Part shown: positions 13,179 to 29,379 of the stretch, one piece after another
Numbering within the stretch: the stretch's first letter is position 1
How the letters are laid out: each line of letters opens with the position of its first letter
NCBI RefSeq assembly: GCF_026212465.1
Contig: NC_080053.1
Location: 1,170,038-1,234,037 of the forward strand
DNA from: Amaranthus tricolor
Lineage: Eukaryota; Streptophyta; Magnoliopsida; Caryophyllales; Amaranthaceae
Length of the DNA: 64,000 nt
Direction of reading: 5' to 3'
Translations under genes and position numbers: made by a program
The notes under the pieces: generated by a model
The model's database searches: none
The model's input: only the letters and a program-made list of their open reading frames with translations
Told to the model about the DNA's origin: nothing

Positions 13179-16100
13179 TTAGAATGAACAAGTATCAATG
13201 ATCATTCAAGATGGAACGATGAAGAATGAACAAGGATCAATGATCATTGAAGAATGAACGATGAGAAATGAATATGGATCAATGATCATTAAAGAATGAA
13301 CGATGAAGAATGAACAAGGATCAATGATCATTGAAGAATGAACGATGAAGAATGAACAATGAACGATGAAGAATGAACCAGGATCAATGAGCATTGAAGA
13401 ATGAACGATTTAGAATGAACAAGGATCAATGATCATTGAAGATGGAACGATGAAGAATGAACATTGATCAATGATTAATGAATAATGAACGATGAAGAAT
13501 GAACAAGGATCAATGAGCATTGAAGAATGAATGATGAAGAATGAACAAGGATCAATGATCAATGAACAATGAACGATGAAGAATGTACGAGGATCAATGA
13601 GCATTGTAGAATGAACGATGAAGAATGAACAAGGATCAATGATTAATGAACAATGAACGATGAAGAATGAACAAGGATCAATGAGCATTGAAGAATGAAC
13701 GATGAAGAATGAACAAGGATCAATGATCAATGAACAATGAACGATGAAGAATGAAACAGGATCAATGAGCATCGTAGAATGAACAATGAAGAATGTACAA
13801 GGATCAATGTTGAATAATGAATGAACGATGAAGAATGAACAAGGATCAATGATCATTGAAGAATGAACGATGAAGAATGAATATGGTTCAATGATCATTA
13901 AAGAATGAACGATGAAGAATGAACAAGGATCAATGATCATTGAAGAATGAACGATGAAGAATGAACAAGGATCAATGATCAATGAACAATGAACGATGAA
14001 GAATGAACCAGGATCAATGAGCAATGAAGAATGAACGATTTAGAATGAACAAGGATCAATGATTAATGAACAATGAACGATGAAGAATGAACAAGGATCA
14101 ATGAGCATTGAAGAATGAATGAAGAATGAACAAGGATCAATGATCAATGAACAATGAAGGATGAAGAATGAACGAGGATCAATGAGCATTGTAGAATGAA
14201 CGATGAAGAATGTACAAGGATCAATGATAAATAATGAATGAACGATGAAGAATGAACAAGGATCAATGATCATTGAAGAATGAACGATGAAGAATGAATA
14301 TGGATCAATGATCATTAAAGAATGAAGGATGAAGAATGAACAAGGATCAATGATCATTGAAGAATGAACGATGAAGAATGAACCAGGATCAATGAGCAAT
14401 GAAGAATGAACGATTTAGAATGAACAAGGATCAATGATCATTGAAGAATGAACGATGAAGAATGAACCAGGATCAATGAGCAATGAAGAATGAACGATTT
14501 AGAATGAACAAGGATCAATGATCATTGAAGAATGAACGATGAAGAATGAACAAGGATCAATGATCAATGAACAATGAATGATGAAGAATGAACCAGGATC
14601 AATGAGCATTGAAGAATGAACGATTTAGAATGAACAAGGATCAATGATCATTGAAGATGGAACGATGAAGAATGAACAAGGATCAATGATCATTGAAGAA
14701 TGAACGATGAAGAATGAATATGGATCAATGATCATTAAAGAATGAACGATGAAGAATGAACAAGGATCAATGATCATTGAAGAATGAACGATGAAGAATG
14801 AACAAGGATCAATGATTAATGAACAATGAACGATGAAGAATGAACAAGGATCAATGAGCATTGAAGAATGAATGAAGAATGAACAAGGATCAATGATCAA
14901 TGAACAATGAAGGATGAAGAATGAACGAGGATCAATGAGCATTGTAGAATGAAAGATGAAGAATGTACAAGGATCAATGATAAATAATGAATGAACGATG
15001 AAGAATGAACAAGGATCAATGATCATTGAAGAATGAACGATGAAGAATGAATATGGATCAATGATCATTAACGAATGAACGATGAAGAATGAACAAGGAT
15101 CAATGATCATTGAAGAATGAACGATGAAGAATGAACAAGGATCAATGATCAATGAACAATGAACGATGAAGAATGAACCAGGATCAATGAGCATTGAAGA
15201 ATGAACGATTTAGAATGAACAAGGATGAATGATCATTGAAGATGGAACGATGAAGAATGAACAAGGATCAATGATTAATGAACAATGAACGATGAAGAAT
15301 GAACAAGGATCAATGAGCATTGAAGAATGAATGATGAAGAATGAACAAGGATCAATGATCAATAAACAATGAACGATGAAGAATGAACGAGGATCAATGA
15401 GCATTGTAGAATGAACGATGAAGAATGTACAAGGATCAATGATGAATAATGAATGAACGATGAAGAATGAACAAGGATCAATGATCATTGAAGAATGAAC
15501 GATGAAGAATGAATATGGATCAATGATCATTAAAGAATGAACGATGAAGAATGAACAAGGATCAATGATCATTGAAGAATGAACGATGAAGAATGAACAA
15601 GGATCAATGATCAATGAACAATGAACGATGAAGAATGAACCAGGATCAATGAGCATTAAAGAATGAACGATTTAGAATGAACAAGGATCAATGATCATTC
15701 AAGATGGAACGATGAAGAATGAACAAGGATCAATGATCATTGAAGAATGAACGATGAGAAATGAATATGGATCAATGATCATTAAAGAATGAACGATGAA
15801 GAATGAACAAGGATCAATGATCATTGAAGAATGAACGATGAAGAATGAACAATGAACGATGAAGAATGAACCAGGATCAATGAGCATTGAAGAATGAACG
15901 ATTTAGAATGAACAAGGATCAATGATCATTGAAGATGGAACGATGAAGAATGAACATTGATCAATGATTAATGAACAATGAACGATGAAGAATGAACAAG
16001 GATCAATGAGCATTGAAGAATGAATGATGAAGAATGAACAAGGATCAATGATCAATGAACAATGAACGATGAAGAATGAACGAGGATCAATGAGCATTGT

Positions 16101-19100
16101 AGAATGAACGATGAAGAATGAACAAGGATCAATGATTAATGAACAATGAACGATGAAGAATGAACAAGGATCAATGAGCATTGAAGAATGAACGATGAAG
16201 AATGAACAAGGATCAATGATCAATGAACAATGAACGATGAAGAATGAAACAGGATCAATGAGCATTGTAGAATGAACAATGAAGAATGTACAAGGATCAA
16301 TGTTGAATAATGAATGAACGATGAAGAATGAACAAGGATCAATGATCATTGAAGAATGAACGATGAAGAATGAATATGGTTCAATGATCATTAAAGAATG
16401 AACGATGAAGAATGAACAAGGATCAATGATCATTGAAGAATGAACGATGAAGAATGAACAAGGATCAATGATCAATGAACAATGAACGATGAAGAATGAA
16501 CCAGGATCAATGAGCAATGAAGAATGAACGATTTAGAATGAACAAGGATCAATGATTAATGAACAATGAACGATGAAGAATGAACAAGGATCAATGATCA
16601 ATGAACAATGAAGGATGAAGAATGAACGAGGATCAATGAGCATTGTAGAATGAACGATGAAGAATGTACAAGGATCAATGATAAATAATGAATGAACGAT
16701 GAAGAATGAACAAGGATCAATGATCATTGAAGAATGAACGATGAAGAATGAATATGGATCAATGATCATTAACGAATGAACGATGAAGAATGAACAAGGA
16801 TCAATGATCATTGAAGAATGAACGATGAAGAATGAACAAGGATCAATGATCAATGAACAATGAACGATGAAGAATGAACCAGGATCAATGAGCATTGAAG
16901 AATGAACGATTTAGAATGAACAAGGATGAATGATCATTGAAGATGGAACGATGAAGAATGAACAAGGATCAATGATTAATGAACAATGAACGATGAAGAA
17001 TGAACAAGGATCAATGAGCATTGAAGAATGAATGATGAAGAATGAACAAGGATCAATGATCAATGAACAATGAAGGATGAAGAATGAACGAGGATCAATG
17101 AGCATTGTAGAATGAACGATGAAGAATGTACAAGGATCAATGATAAATAATGAATGAACGATGAAGAATGAACAAGGATCAATGATCATTGAAGAATGAA
17201 CGATGAAGAATGAATATGGATCAATGATCATTAACGAATGAACGATAAAGAATGAACAAGGATCAATTATCATTGAAGAATGAACGATGAAGAATGAACA
17301 AGGATCAATGATCAATGAACAATGAAAGATGAAGAATGAACCAGGATCAATGAGCAATGAAGAATGAACGATTTAGAATCAACAAGGATCAATGATCATT
17401 GAAGATGGAAAAATGAAGAATGAACAAGGATCAATGATCAATGAAGAATGAACGATGAAGAATGAATATGGATCAATGATCATTAAAGAATGAACAAGGA
17501 TGAATGATCAATGAACAATGAACGATGAAGAATGAACCAGGATCAATGAGCATTGAAGAATGAACGATTTAGAATGAACAAGGATCAATGATCATTGAAG
17601 ATGGAACGATGAAGAATGAACAAGGATCAATGATTAATGAACAATGAACGATGAAGAATGAACAAGGATCAATGAGCATTGAAGAATGAATGATGAAGAA
17701 TGAACAAGGATCAATGATCAATAAACAATGAACGATGAAGAATGAACGAGGATCAATGAGCATTGTAGAATGAACGATGAAGAATGTACAAGGATCAATG
17801 ATGAATAATGAATGAACGTTGAAGAATGAACAAGGATCAATGATCATTGAAGAATGAACGATGAAGAATGAATATGGATCAATGATCATTAAAGAATGAA
17901 CGATGATGAATGAACATGGATCAATGATCATTGAAGAATGAACGATGAAGAATGAACAAGGATGAATCATCAATGAACAATGAACGATGAAGAATGAACC
18001 AGGATCAATGAGCATTGAAGAATGAACGATTTAGAATGAACAAGGATCAATGATCATTGAAGATGGAACGATGAAGAATGAATAAGGATCAATGATCATT
18101 AAAGAATGAACGATTTAGAATGAACAAGGATAATTGATCATTGAAGAATGAACGATGAAAAATGAACCAGGATCAATGAACAATAATGAATGAACAATGA
18201 AGAATGAACAAGGATCAATGATTAATGAACAATGAACGATGAAGAATGAACAAGGATCAATGAGCATTGAAGAATGAACGATGAAGAATGAACAAGGATC
18301 AATGATCAATGAAGAATGAACGATGAAGAATGAACAAGGATCAATGATCAATGAACAATGAACGATGAAGAACGAACCAGGATCAATGAACATTGAAGAA
18401 TGAACGATTTAGAATGAACAAGAATCAATGATCATTGAAGATGGAACGATGAAGAATGAACAAGGATCAATGATCTTTGAAGAATGAACGATGAAGAATG
18501 AATATGGATCAATGATCATTAAAGAATGAACGATGAAGAATGAACAAGGATCAATGATCATTGAAGAATGTACGATGAAGAATGAACAAGGATCAATGAT
18601 CAATGAACAATGAACGATGAAGAATGAACCAGGATCAATGAGCATTGAAGAATGAACGATTTAGAATGAACAAGGATCAATGATCATTCAAGATGGAACG
18701 ATGAAGAATGAACAAGGATCAATGATTAATGAACAATGAACGATGAAGAATGAACAAGGATCAATGAGTATTGAAGAATGAATGATGAAGAATGAACAAG
18801 GATCAATGATCAATGAACAATGAACGATGAAGAATGAACGAGGATCAATGAGCATTGTAGAATGAACGATGAAGAATGTACAAGGATCAATGATGAATAA
18901 TGAATGAACGATGAAGAATGAACAAGGATCAATGATCATTGAAGAATGAACGGTGAAGAATGAATATGGATCAATGATCATTAAAGAATGAACGATGATG
19001 AATGAACAAGGATCAATGATCATTGAAGAATGAACGATGAAGAATGAACAAGGATGAATGATCAATGAACAATGAACGATGAAGAATGAACCAGGATCAA

Positions 19101-19550
19101 TGAGCATTGAAGAATGAACGATTTAGAATGAACAAGGATCAATGATCATTGAAGATGGAACGATGAAGAATGAACAAGGATCAATGATCATTAAAGAATG
19201 AACGATTTAGAATGAACAAGGATAATTGATCATTGAAGAATGAACGATGAAGAATGAACAAGGATCAATGATCAATAATGAATGAACGATGAAGAATGAA
19301 CAAGGATCAATGATTAATGAACAATGAACGATGAAGAATGAACAAGGATCAATGAGCATTGAAGAATGAACGGTGAAGAATGAACAAGGATCAATGATCA
19401 TTGAAGAATGAACGGTGAAGAATGAATATGGATCAATGATCATTAAAAAATGAACGATGATGAATGAACAAGGATCAATGATCATTGAAGAATGAACGAT
19501 GAAGAATGAACAAGGATGAATGATCAATGAACAATGAACGATGAAGAATG

Positions 19551-22500
19551 AACCAGGATCAATGAGCATTGAAGAATGAACGATTTAGAATGAACAAGGA
19601 TCAATGATCATTGAAGATGGAACGATGAAGAATGAACAAGGATCAATGATCATTAAAGAATGAACGATTTAGAATGAACAAGGATAATTGATCATTGAAG
19701 AATGAACGATGAAGAATGAACAAGGATCAATGATCAATAATGAATGAACGATGAAGAATGAACAAGGATCAATGATTAATGAACAATGAACGATGAAGAA
19801 TGAACAAGGATCAATGAGCATTGAAGAATGAACGATGAAGAATGAACAAGGATCAATGATCAATGAACAATGAACGATGAAGAATGAAACAGGATCAATG
19901 AGCATTGTAGAATGAACAATGAAGAATGTACAAGGATCAATGTTGAATAATGAATGAACGATGAAGAATGAACAAGGATCAATGATCATTGAAGAATGAA
20001 CGATGAAGAATGAATATGGTTCAATGATCATTAAAGAATAAACGATGAAGAATGAACAAGGATCAATGATCATTGAAGAATGAACGATGAAGAATGAACA
20101 AGGATCAATGATCAATGAACAATGAACGATGAAGAATGAACCAGGATCAATGAGCATTGAAGAATGAACGATTTAGAATGAACAAGGATCAATGATCATT
20201 CAAGATGGAACGATGAAGAATGAACAAGGATCAATGATCATTGAAGAATGAACGATGAGAAATGAATATGGATCAATGATCATTAAAGAATGAACGATGA
20301 AGAATGAACAAGGATCAATGATCATTGAAGAATGAACGATGAAGAATGAACAATGAACGATGAAGAATGAACCAGGATCAATGAGCATTGAAGAATGAAC
20401 GATTTAGAATGAACAAGGATCAATGATCATTGAAGATGGAACGATGAAGAATGAACATTGATCAATGATTAATGAACAATGAACGATGAAGAATGAACAA
20501 GGATCAATGAGCATTGAAGAATGAATGAAGAAGAATGATCAAGGATCAATGATCAATGAACAATGAACGATGAAGAATGAACGAGGATCAATGAGCATTG
20601 TAGAATGAACGATGAAGAATGTACAAGGATCAATGATGAATAATGAATGAACGATGAAGAATGAACAAGGATCAATGATCATTGAAGAATGAACGGTGAA
20701 GAATGAATATGGATCAATGATCATTAAAGAATGAACGATGATGAATGAACAAGGATCAATGATCATTGAAGAATGAACGATGAAGAATGAACAAGGATGA
20801 ATGATCAATGAACAATGAACGATGAAGAATGAACTAGGATCAATGAGCATTGAAGAATGAACGATTTAGAATGAACAAGGATCAATGATCATTGAAGATG
20901 GAACGATGAAGAATGAATAAGGATCAATGATCATTAAAGAATGAACGATTTAGAATGAACAAGGATAATTGATCATTGAAGAATGAACGATGAAGAATGA
21001 ACCAGGATCAATGAACAATAATGAATGAACGATGAAGAATGAACAAGGATCAATGATTAATGAACAATGAACGATGAAGAATGAACAAGGATCAATGAGC
21101 ATTGAAGAATGAACGATGAAGAATGAACAAGGATCAATGATCAATGAAGAATGAACGATGAAGAATGAACAAGGATCAATGATCAATGAACAATGAACGA
21201 TGAAGAACGAACCAGGATCAATGAGCATTGAAGAATGAACGATTTAGAATGAACAAGGATCAATGATCATTGAAGATGGAACGATGAAGAATGAACAAGG
21301 ATCAATGATCATTAAAGAATGAACGATTTAGAATGAACAAGGATAATTGATCATTGAAGAATGAACGATGAAGAATGAACAAGGATCAATGATCAATAAT
21401 GAATGAACGATGAAGAATGAACAAGGATCAATGATTAATGAACAATGAACGATGAAGAATGAACAAGGATCAATGAGCATTGAAGAATGAACGATGAAGA
21501 ATGAACAAGGATCAATGATCAATGAACAATGAACGATGAAGAATGAAACAGGATCAATGAGCATTGTAGAATGAACAATGAAGAATGTACAAGGATCAAT
21601 GTTGAATAATGAATGAACGATGAAGAATGAACAAGGATCAATGATCATTGAAGAATGAACGATGAAGAATGAATATGGTTCAATGATCATTAAAGAATAA
21701 ACGATGAAGAATGAACAAGGATCAATGATCATTGAAGAATGAACGATGAAGAATGAACAAGGATCAATGATCAATGAACAATGAACGATGAAGAATGAAC
21801 CAGGATCAATGAGCATTGAAGAATGAACGATTTAGAATGAACAAGGATCAATGATCATTCAAGATGGAACGATGAAGAATGAACAAGGATCAATGATCAT
21901 TGAAGAATGAACGATGAGAAATGAATATGGATCAATGATCATTAAAGAATGAACGATGAAGAATGAACAAGGATCAATGATCATTGAAGAATGAACGATG
22001 AAGAATGAACAATGAACGATGAAGAATGAACCAGGATCAATGAGCATTGAAGAATGAACGATTTAGAATGAACAAGGATCAATGATCATTGAAGATGGAA
22101 CGATGAAGAATGAACATTGATCAATGATTAATGAACAATGAACGATGAAGAATGAACAAGGATCAATGAGCATTGAAGAATGAATGAAGAAGAATGATCA
22201 AGGATCAATGATCAATGAACAATGAACGATGAAGAATGAACGAGGATCAATGAGCATTGTAGAATGAACGATGAAGAATGTACAAGGATCAATGATGAAT
22301 AATGAATGAACGATGAAGAATGAACAAGGATCAATGATCATTGAAGAATGAACGGTGAAGAATGAATATGGATCAATGATCATTAAAGAATGAACGATGA
22401 TGAATGAACAAGGATCAATGATCATTGAAGAATGAATGATGAAGAATGAACAAGGATGAATGATCAATGAACAATGAACGATGAAGAATGAACCAGGATC

Positions 22501-22575
22501 AATGAGCATTGAAGAATGAACGATTTAGAATGAACAAGGATCAATGATCATTGAAGATGGAACGATGAAGAATGA
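19551..22575 (+). repeat. Offset-1659 duplication with mosaic island
   Basis: About 19551-20915 recurs at about 21210-22575. Between the copies, about 20915-21228 is an island whose best match is elsewhere, at 18080-18393 (offset 2835) and 5147-5460 (offset 15768). The island carries the GAATAAGGATC and GAAGAACGAACC variants that mark that source. A local duplication combined with a switch to an earlier part of the superblock would explain it. Confidence 0.7.
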
Positions 22576-25215
22576 ACAAGGATCAATGATTAATGAACAA
22601 TGAACGATGAAGAATGAACAAGGATCAATGAGCATTGAAGAATGAAAGATGAAGAATGAACAAGGATCAATGATCAATAAACAATGAACGATGAAGAATG
22701 AACGAGGATCAATGAGCATTGTAGAATGAATGATGAAGAATGTACAAGGATCAATGATGAATAATGAATGAACGATGAAGAATGAACAAGGATCAATGAT
22801 CATTGAAGAATGAACGATGAAGAATGAATATGGATCAATGATCATTAAAGAATGAACGATGAAGAATGAACAAGGATCAATGATCATTGAAGAATGAACG
22901 ATGAAGAATGAACAAGGATCAATGATCAATGAACAATGAACGATGAAGAATGAACCAGGATCAATGAGCATTGAAGAATGAACGATTTAGAATGAACAAG
23001 GATCAATGATCATTCAAGATGGAACGATGAAGAATGAACAAGGATCAATGATCATTGAAGAATGAACGATGAGAAATAAATATGGATCAATGATCATTAA
23101 AGAATGAACGATGAAGAATGAACAAGGATCAATGATCATTGAAGAATGAACGATTAAGAATGAATATGGTTCAATGATCATTAAAGAATGAACGATGAAG
23201 AATGAACAAGGATCAATGATCATTGAAGAATGAACGATGAAGAATGAACAAGGATCAATGATCAATGAACAATGAACGATGAAGAATGAACCAGGATCAA
23301 TGAGCATTGAAGAATGAACGATTTAGAATGAACAAGGATCAATGATCATTCAAGATGGAACGATGAAGAATGAACAAGGAATAATGATCATTGAAGAATG
23401 AACGATGAGAAATGAATATGGATCAATGATCATTGAAGAATGAACGATGAAGAATGAATATGGTTCAATGATCATTAAAGAATAAACAATGAAGAATGAA
23501 CAAGGATCAATGATCATTGAAGAATGAACGATGAAGAATGAACAAGGATCAATGATCAATGAACAATGAACGATGAAGAATGAACCAGGATCAATGAGCA
23601 TTGAAGAATGAACGATTTAGAATGAACAAGGATCAATGATCATTCAAGATGGAACGATGAAGAATGAACAAGGATCAATGATCATTGAAGAATGAACGAT
23701 GAGAAATGAATATGGATCAATGATCATTAAAGAATGAACGATGAAGAATGAACAAGGATCAATGATCATTGAAGAATGAACGATGAAGAATGAACAATGA
23801 ACGATGAAGAATGAACCAGGATCAATGAGCATTGAAGAATGAACGATTTAGAATGAACAAGGATCAATGATCATTGAAGATGGAACGATGAAGAATGAAC
23901 ATTGATCAATGATTAATGAACAATGAACGATGAAGAATGAACAAGGATCAATGAGCATTGAAGAATGAATGAAGAAGAATGATCAAGGATCAATGATCAA
24001 TGAACAATGAACGATGAAGAATGAACGAGGATCAATGAGCATTGTAGAATGAACGATGAAGAATGTACAAGGATCAATGATGAATAATGAATGAACGATG
24101 AAGAATGAACAAGGATCAATGATCATTGAAGAATGAACGGTGAAGAATGAATATGGATCAATGATCATTAAAGAATGAACGATGATGAATGAACAAGGAT
24201 CAATGATCATTGAAGAATGAATGATGAAGAATGAACAAGGATGAATGATCAATGAACAATGAACGATGAAGAATGAACCAGGATCAATGAGCATTGAAGA
24301 ATGAACGATTTAGAATGAACAAGGATCAATGATCATTGAAGATGGAACGATGAAGAATGAACAAGGATCAATGATTAATGAACAATGAACGATGAAGAAT
24401 GAACAAGGATCAATGAGCATTGAAGAATGAAAGATGAAGAATGAACAAGGATCAATGATCAATAAACAATGAACGATGAAGAATGAACGAGGATCAATGA
24501 GCATTGTAGAATGAATGATGAAGAATGTACAAGGATCAATGATGAATAATGAATGAACGATGAAGAATGAACAAGGATCAATGATCATTGAAGAATGAAC
24601 GATGAAGAATGAATATGGATCAATGATCATTAAAGAATGAACGATGAAGAATGAACAAGGATCAATGATCATTGAAGAATGAACGATGAAGAATGAACAA
24701 GGATCAATGATCAATGAACAATGAACGATGAAGAATGAACCAGGATCAATGAGCATTGAAGAATGAACGATTTAGAATGAACAAGGATCAATGATCATTC
24801 AAGATGGAACGATGAAGAATGAACAAGGATCAATGATCATTGAAGAATGAACGATGAGAAATAAATATGGATCAATGATCATTAAAGAATGAACGATGAA
24901 GAATGAACAAGGATCAATGATCATTGAAGAATGAACGATTAAGAATGAATATGGTTCAATGATCATTAAAGAATGAACGATGAAGAATGAACAAGGATCA
25001 ATGATCATTGAAGAATGAACGATGAAGAATGAACAAGGATCAATGATCAATGAACAATGAACGATGAAGAATGAACCAGGATCAATGAGCATTGAAGAAT
25101 GAACGATTTAGAATGAACAAGGATCAATGATCATTCAAGATGGAACGATGAAGAATGAACAAGGAATAATGATCATTGAAGAATGAACGATGAGAAATGA
25201 ATATGGATCAATGAT
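21660..25215 (+). repeat. Direct tandem duplication, 1785-bp unit
   Basis: About 21660-23430 matches about 23445-25215 at a constant offset of 1785 bp. The match length is close to the offset, as expected for a simple direct duplication. Both copies carry the GATGAGAAAT markers, the GAAGAAGAATGATCAAGG variant (near 22190 and 23975) and the GAAAGATGAAG variant (near 22645 and 24430). The junction near 23430-23445 joins a TATGGATC unit to a TATGGTTC unit. Confidence 0.8.
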
Positions 25216-28200
25216 CATTAAAGAATGAACGATGAAGAATGAACAAGGATCAATGATCATTGAAGAATGAACGATGAAGAATGAACAATGAACGATGAAG
25301 AATGAACCAGGATCAATGAGCATTGAAGAATGAACGATTTAGAATGAACAAGGATCAATGATCATTGAAGATGGAACGATGAAGAATGAACATTGATCAA
25401 TGACTAATGAACAATGAACGATGAAGAATGAACAATGATCAATGAGCATTGAAGAATGAATGATGAAGAATGAACAAGGATCAATGATCAATGAACAATG
25501 AACGATGAAGAATGAACGAGGATCAATGAGCATTGTAGAATGAACGATGAAGAATGTACAAGGATCAATGATGAATAATGAATGAACGATGAAGAATGAA
25601 CAAGGATCAATGATCATTGAAGAATGAACGGTGAAGAATGAATATGGATCAATGATCATTAAAGAATGAACGATGATGAATGAACAAGGATCAATGATCA
25701 TTGAAGAATGAACGATGAAGAATGAACAAGGATGAATGATCAATGAACAATGAACGATGAAGAATGAACCAGGATCAATGAGCATTGAAGAATGAACGAT
25801 TTAGAATGAACAAGGATCAATGATCATTGAAGATGGAACGATGAAGAATGAACAAGGATCAATGATTAATGAACAATGAACGATGAAGAATGAACAAGGA
25901 TCAATGAGCATTGAAGAATGAATGATGAAGAATGAATAAGGATCAATGATCAATAAACAATGAACGATGAAGAATGAACGAGGATCAATGAGCATTGTAG
26001 AATGAACGATGAAGAATGTACAAGGATCAATGATGAATAATGAATGAACGATGAAGAATGAACAAGGATCAATGATCATTGAAGAATGAACGATGAAGAA
26101 TGAATATGGATCAATGATCATTAAAGAATGAACGATGAAGAATGAACAAGGATCAATGATCATTGAAGAATGAACGATGAAGAATGAACAAGGATCAATG
26201 ATCAATGAACAATGAACGATGAAGAATGAACCAGGATCAATGAGCATTAAAGAATGAACGATTTAGAATGAACAAGGATCAATGATCATTCAGGATGGAA
26301 CGATAAAGAATGAACAAGGATCAATGGTCATTGAAGAATGAACGATGAAGAATGAACCAGGATCAATGAGCATTGAAGAATGAACGATTTAGAATGAACA
26401 AGGATCAATGATCATTGAAGATGGAACGATGAAGAATGAACATTGATCAATGATTAATGAACAATGAACGATGAAGAATGAACAAGGATCAATGAGCATT
26501 GAAGAATGAATGATGAAGAATGAACAAGGATCAATGATCAATGAACAATGAACGATGAAGAATGAACGAGGATCAATGAGCATTGTAGAATGAACGATGA
26601 AGAATGAACAAGGATCAATGATTAATGAACAATGAACGATGAAGAATGAACAAGGATCAATGAGCATTGAAGAATGAATGAAGAAGAATGATCAAGGATC
26701 AATGATCAATGAACAATGAACGATGAAGAATGAACGAGGATCAATGAGCATTGTAGAATGAACGATGAAGAATGTACAAGGATCAATGATGAATAATGAA
26801 TGAACGATGAAGAATGAACAAGGATCAATGATCATTGAAGAATGAACGGTGAAGAATGAATATGGATCAATGATCATTAAAGAATGAACGATGATGAATG
26901 AACAAGGATCAATGATCATTGAAGAATGAACGATGAAGAATGAACAAGGATGAATGATCAATGAACAATGAACGATGAAGAATGAACCAGGATCAATGAG
27001 CATTGAAGAATGAACGATTTAGAAAGAACAAGGATCAATGATCATTGAAGATGGAACGATGAAGAATGAACAAGGATCAATGATTAATGAACAATGAACG
27101 ATGAAGAATGAACAAGGATCAATGAGCATTGAAGAATGAAAGATGAAGAATGAACAAGGATCAATGATCAATAAACAATGAACGATGAAGAATGAACGAG
27201 GATCAATGAGCATTGTAGAATGAATGATGAAGAATGTACAAGGATCAATGATGAATAATGAATGAACGATGAAGAATGAACAAGGATCAATGATCATTGA
27301 AGAATGAACGATGAAGAATGAATATGGATCAATGATCATTAAAGAATGAACGATGAAGAATGAACAAGGATCAATGATCATTGAAGAATGAACGATGAAG
27401 AATGAACAAGGATCAATGATCAATGAACAATGAACGATGAAGAATGAACCAGGATCAATGAGCATTGAAGAATGAACGATTTAGAATGAACAAGGATCAA
27501 TGATCATTCAAGATGGAACGATGAAGAATGAACAAGGATCAATGATCATTGAAGAATGAACGATGAGAAATAAATATGGATCAATGATCATTAAAGAATG
27601 AACGATGAAGAATGAACAAGGATCAATGATCATTGAAGAATGAACGATTAAGAATGAATATGGTTCAATGATCATTAAAGAATGAACGATGAAGAATGAA
27701 CAAGGATCAATGATCATTGAAGAATGAACGATGAAGAATGAACAAGGATCAATGATCAATGAACAATGAACGATGAAGAATGAACCAGGATCAATGAGCA
27801 TTGAAGAATGAACGATTTAGAATGAACAAGGATCAATGATCATTCAAGATGGAACGATGAAGAATGAACAAGGAATAATGATCATTGAAGAATGAACGAT
27901 GAGAAATGAATATGGATCAATGATCATTAAAGAATGAACGATGAAGAATGAACAAGGATCAATGATCATTGAAGAATGAACGATGAAGAATGAACAATGA
28001 ACGATGAAGAATGAACCAGGATCAATGAGCATTGAAGAATGAACGATTTAGAATGAACAAGGATCAATGATCATTGAAGATGGAACGATGAAGAATGAAC
28101 ATTGATCAATGACTAATGAACAATGAACGATGAAGAATGAACAATGATCAATGAGCATTGAAGAATGAATGATGAAGAATGAACAAGGATCAATGATCAA

Positions 28201-29379
28201 TGAACAATGAACGATGAAGAATGAACGAGGATCAATGAGCATTGTAGAATGAACGATGAAGAATGTACAAGGATCAATGATGAATAATGAATGAACGATG
28301 AAGAATGAACAAGGATCAATGATCATTGAAGAATGAACGGTGAAGAATGAATATGGATCAATGATCATTAAAGAATGAACGATGATGAATGAACAAGGAT
28401 CAATGATCATTGAAGAATGAACGATGAAGAATGAACAAGGATGAATGATCAATGAACAATGAACGATGAAGAATGAACCAGGATCAATGAGCATTGAAGA
28501 ATGAACGATTTAGAATGAACAAGGATCAATGATCATTGAAGATGGAACGATGAAGAATGAACAAGGATCAATGATTAATGAACAATGAACGATGAAGAAT
28601 GAACAAGGATCAATGAGCATTGAAGAATGAATGATGAAGAATGAACAAGGATCAATGATCAATAAACAATGAACGATGAAGAATGAACGAGGATCAATGA
28701 GCATTGTAGAATGAACGATGAAGAATGTACAAGGATCAATGATGAATAATGAATGAACGATGAAGAATGAACAAGGATCAATGATCATTGAAGAATGAAC
28801 GATGAAGAATGAATATGGATCAATGATCATTAAAGAATGAACGATGAAGAATGAACAAGGATCAATGATCATTGAAGAATGAACGATGAAGAATGAACAA
28901 GGATCAATGATCAATGAACAATGAACGATGAAGAATGAACCAGGATCAATGAGCATTAAAGAATGAACGATTTAGAATGAACAAGGATCAATGATCATTC
29001 AGGATGGAACGATGAAGAATGAACAAGGATCAATGGTCATTGAAGAATGAACGATGAAGAATGAACCAGGATCAATGAGCATTGAAGAATGAACGATTTA
29101 GAATGAACAAGGATCAATGATCATTGAAGATGGAACGATGAAGAATGAACATTGATCAATGATTAATGAACAATGAACGATGAAGAATGAACAAGGATCA
29201 ATGAGCATTGAAGAATGAATGATGAAGAATGAACAAGGATCAATGATCAATGAACAATGAACGATGAAGAATGAACGAGGATCAATGAGCATTGTAGAAT
29301 GAACGATGAAGAATGAACAAGGATCAATGATTAATGAACAATGAACGATGAAGAATGAACAAGGATCAATGAGCATTGA
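23962..29379 (+). repeat. Direct tandem duplication, 2709-bp unit
   Basis: About 23962-26670 matches 26671-29379 at an offset of 2709 bp, again with match length equal to the offset. The join near 26671 is visible as a 630-bp-type block (from 26389) cut short and fused to the GAATGAAGAAGAATGATC variant. The second copy includes rare changes of the first, such as GAACAATGATC near 25432 and 28141. Few differences separate the copies, which suggests a recent event. Confidence 0.8.

Larger units (their letters stand above)
4027..16959 (+). repeat. Superblock copy S1, about 12.6 kb plus junction
   Basis: The order of unit variants from about 4027 to 16592 recurs at 34679-47244 at an offset of 30652 bp. 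About two dozen marker positions along it keep that exact spacing. The internal layout is single variant-rich units, then paired 462-bp blocks, 630-bp blocks and 252-bp blocks. The last part, 16603-16895, repeats the superblock start (about 4132-4424) before S2 begins near 16960. The junction thus carries an extra partial copy of the start, which accounts for a 423-bp length difference from the S2/S3 junction. No gene is seen. Confidence 0.85.
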
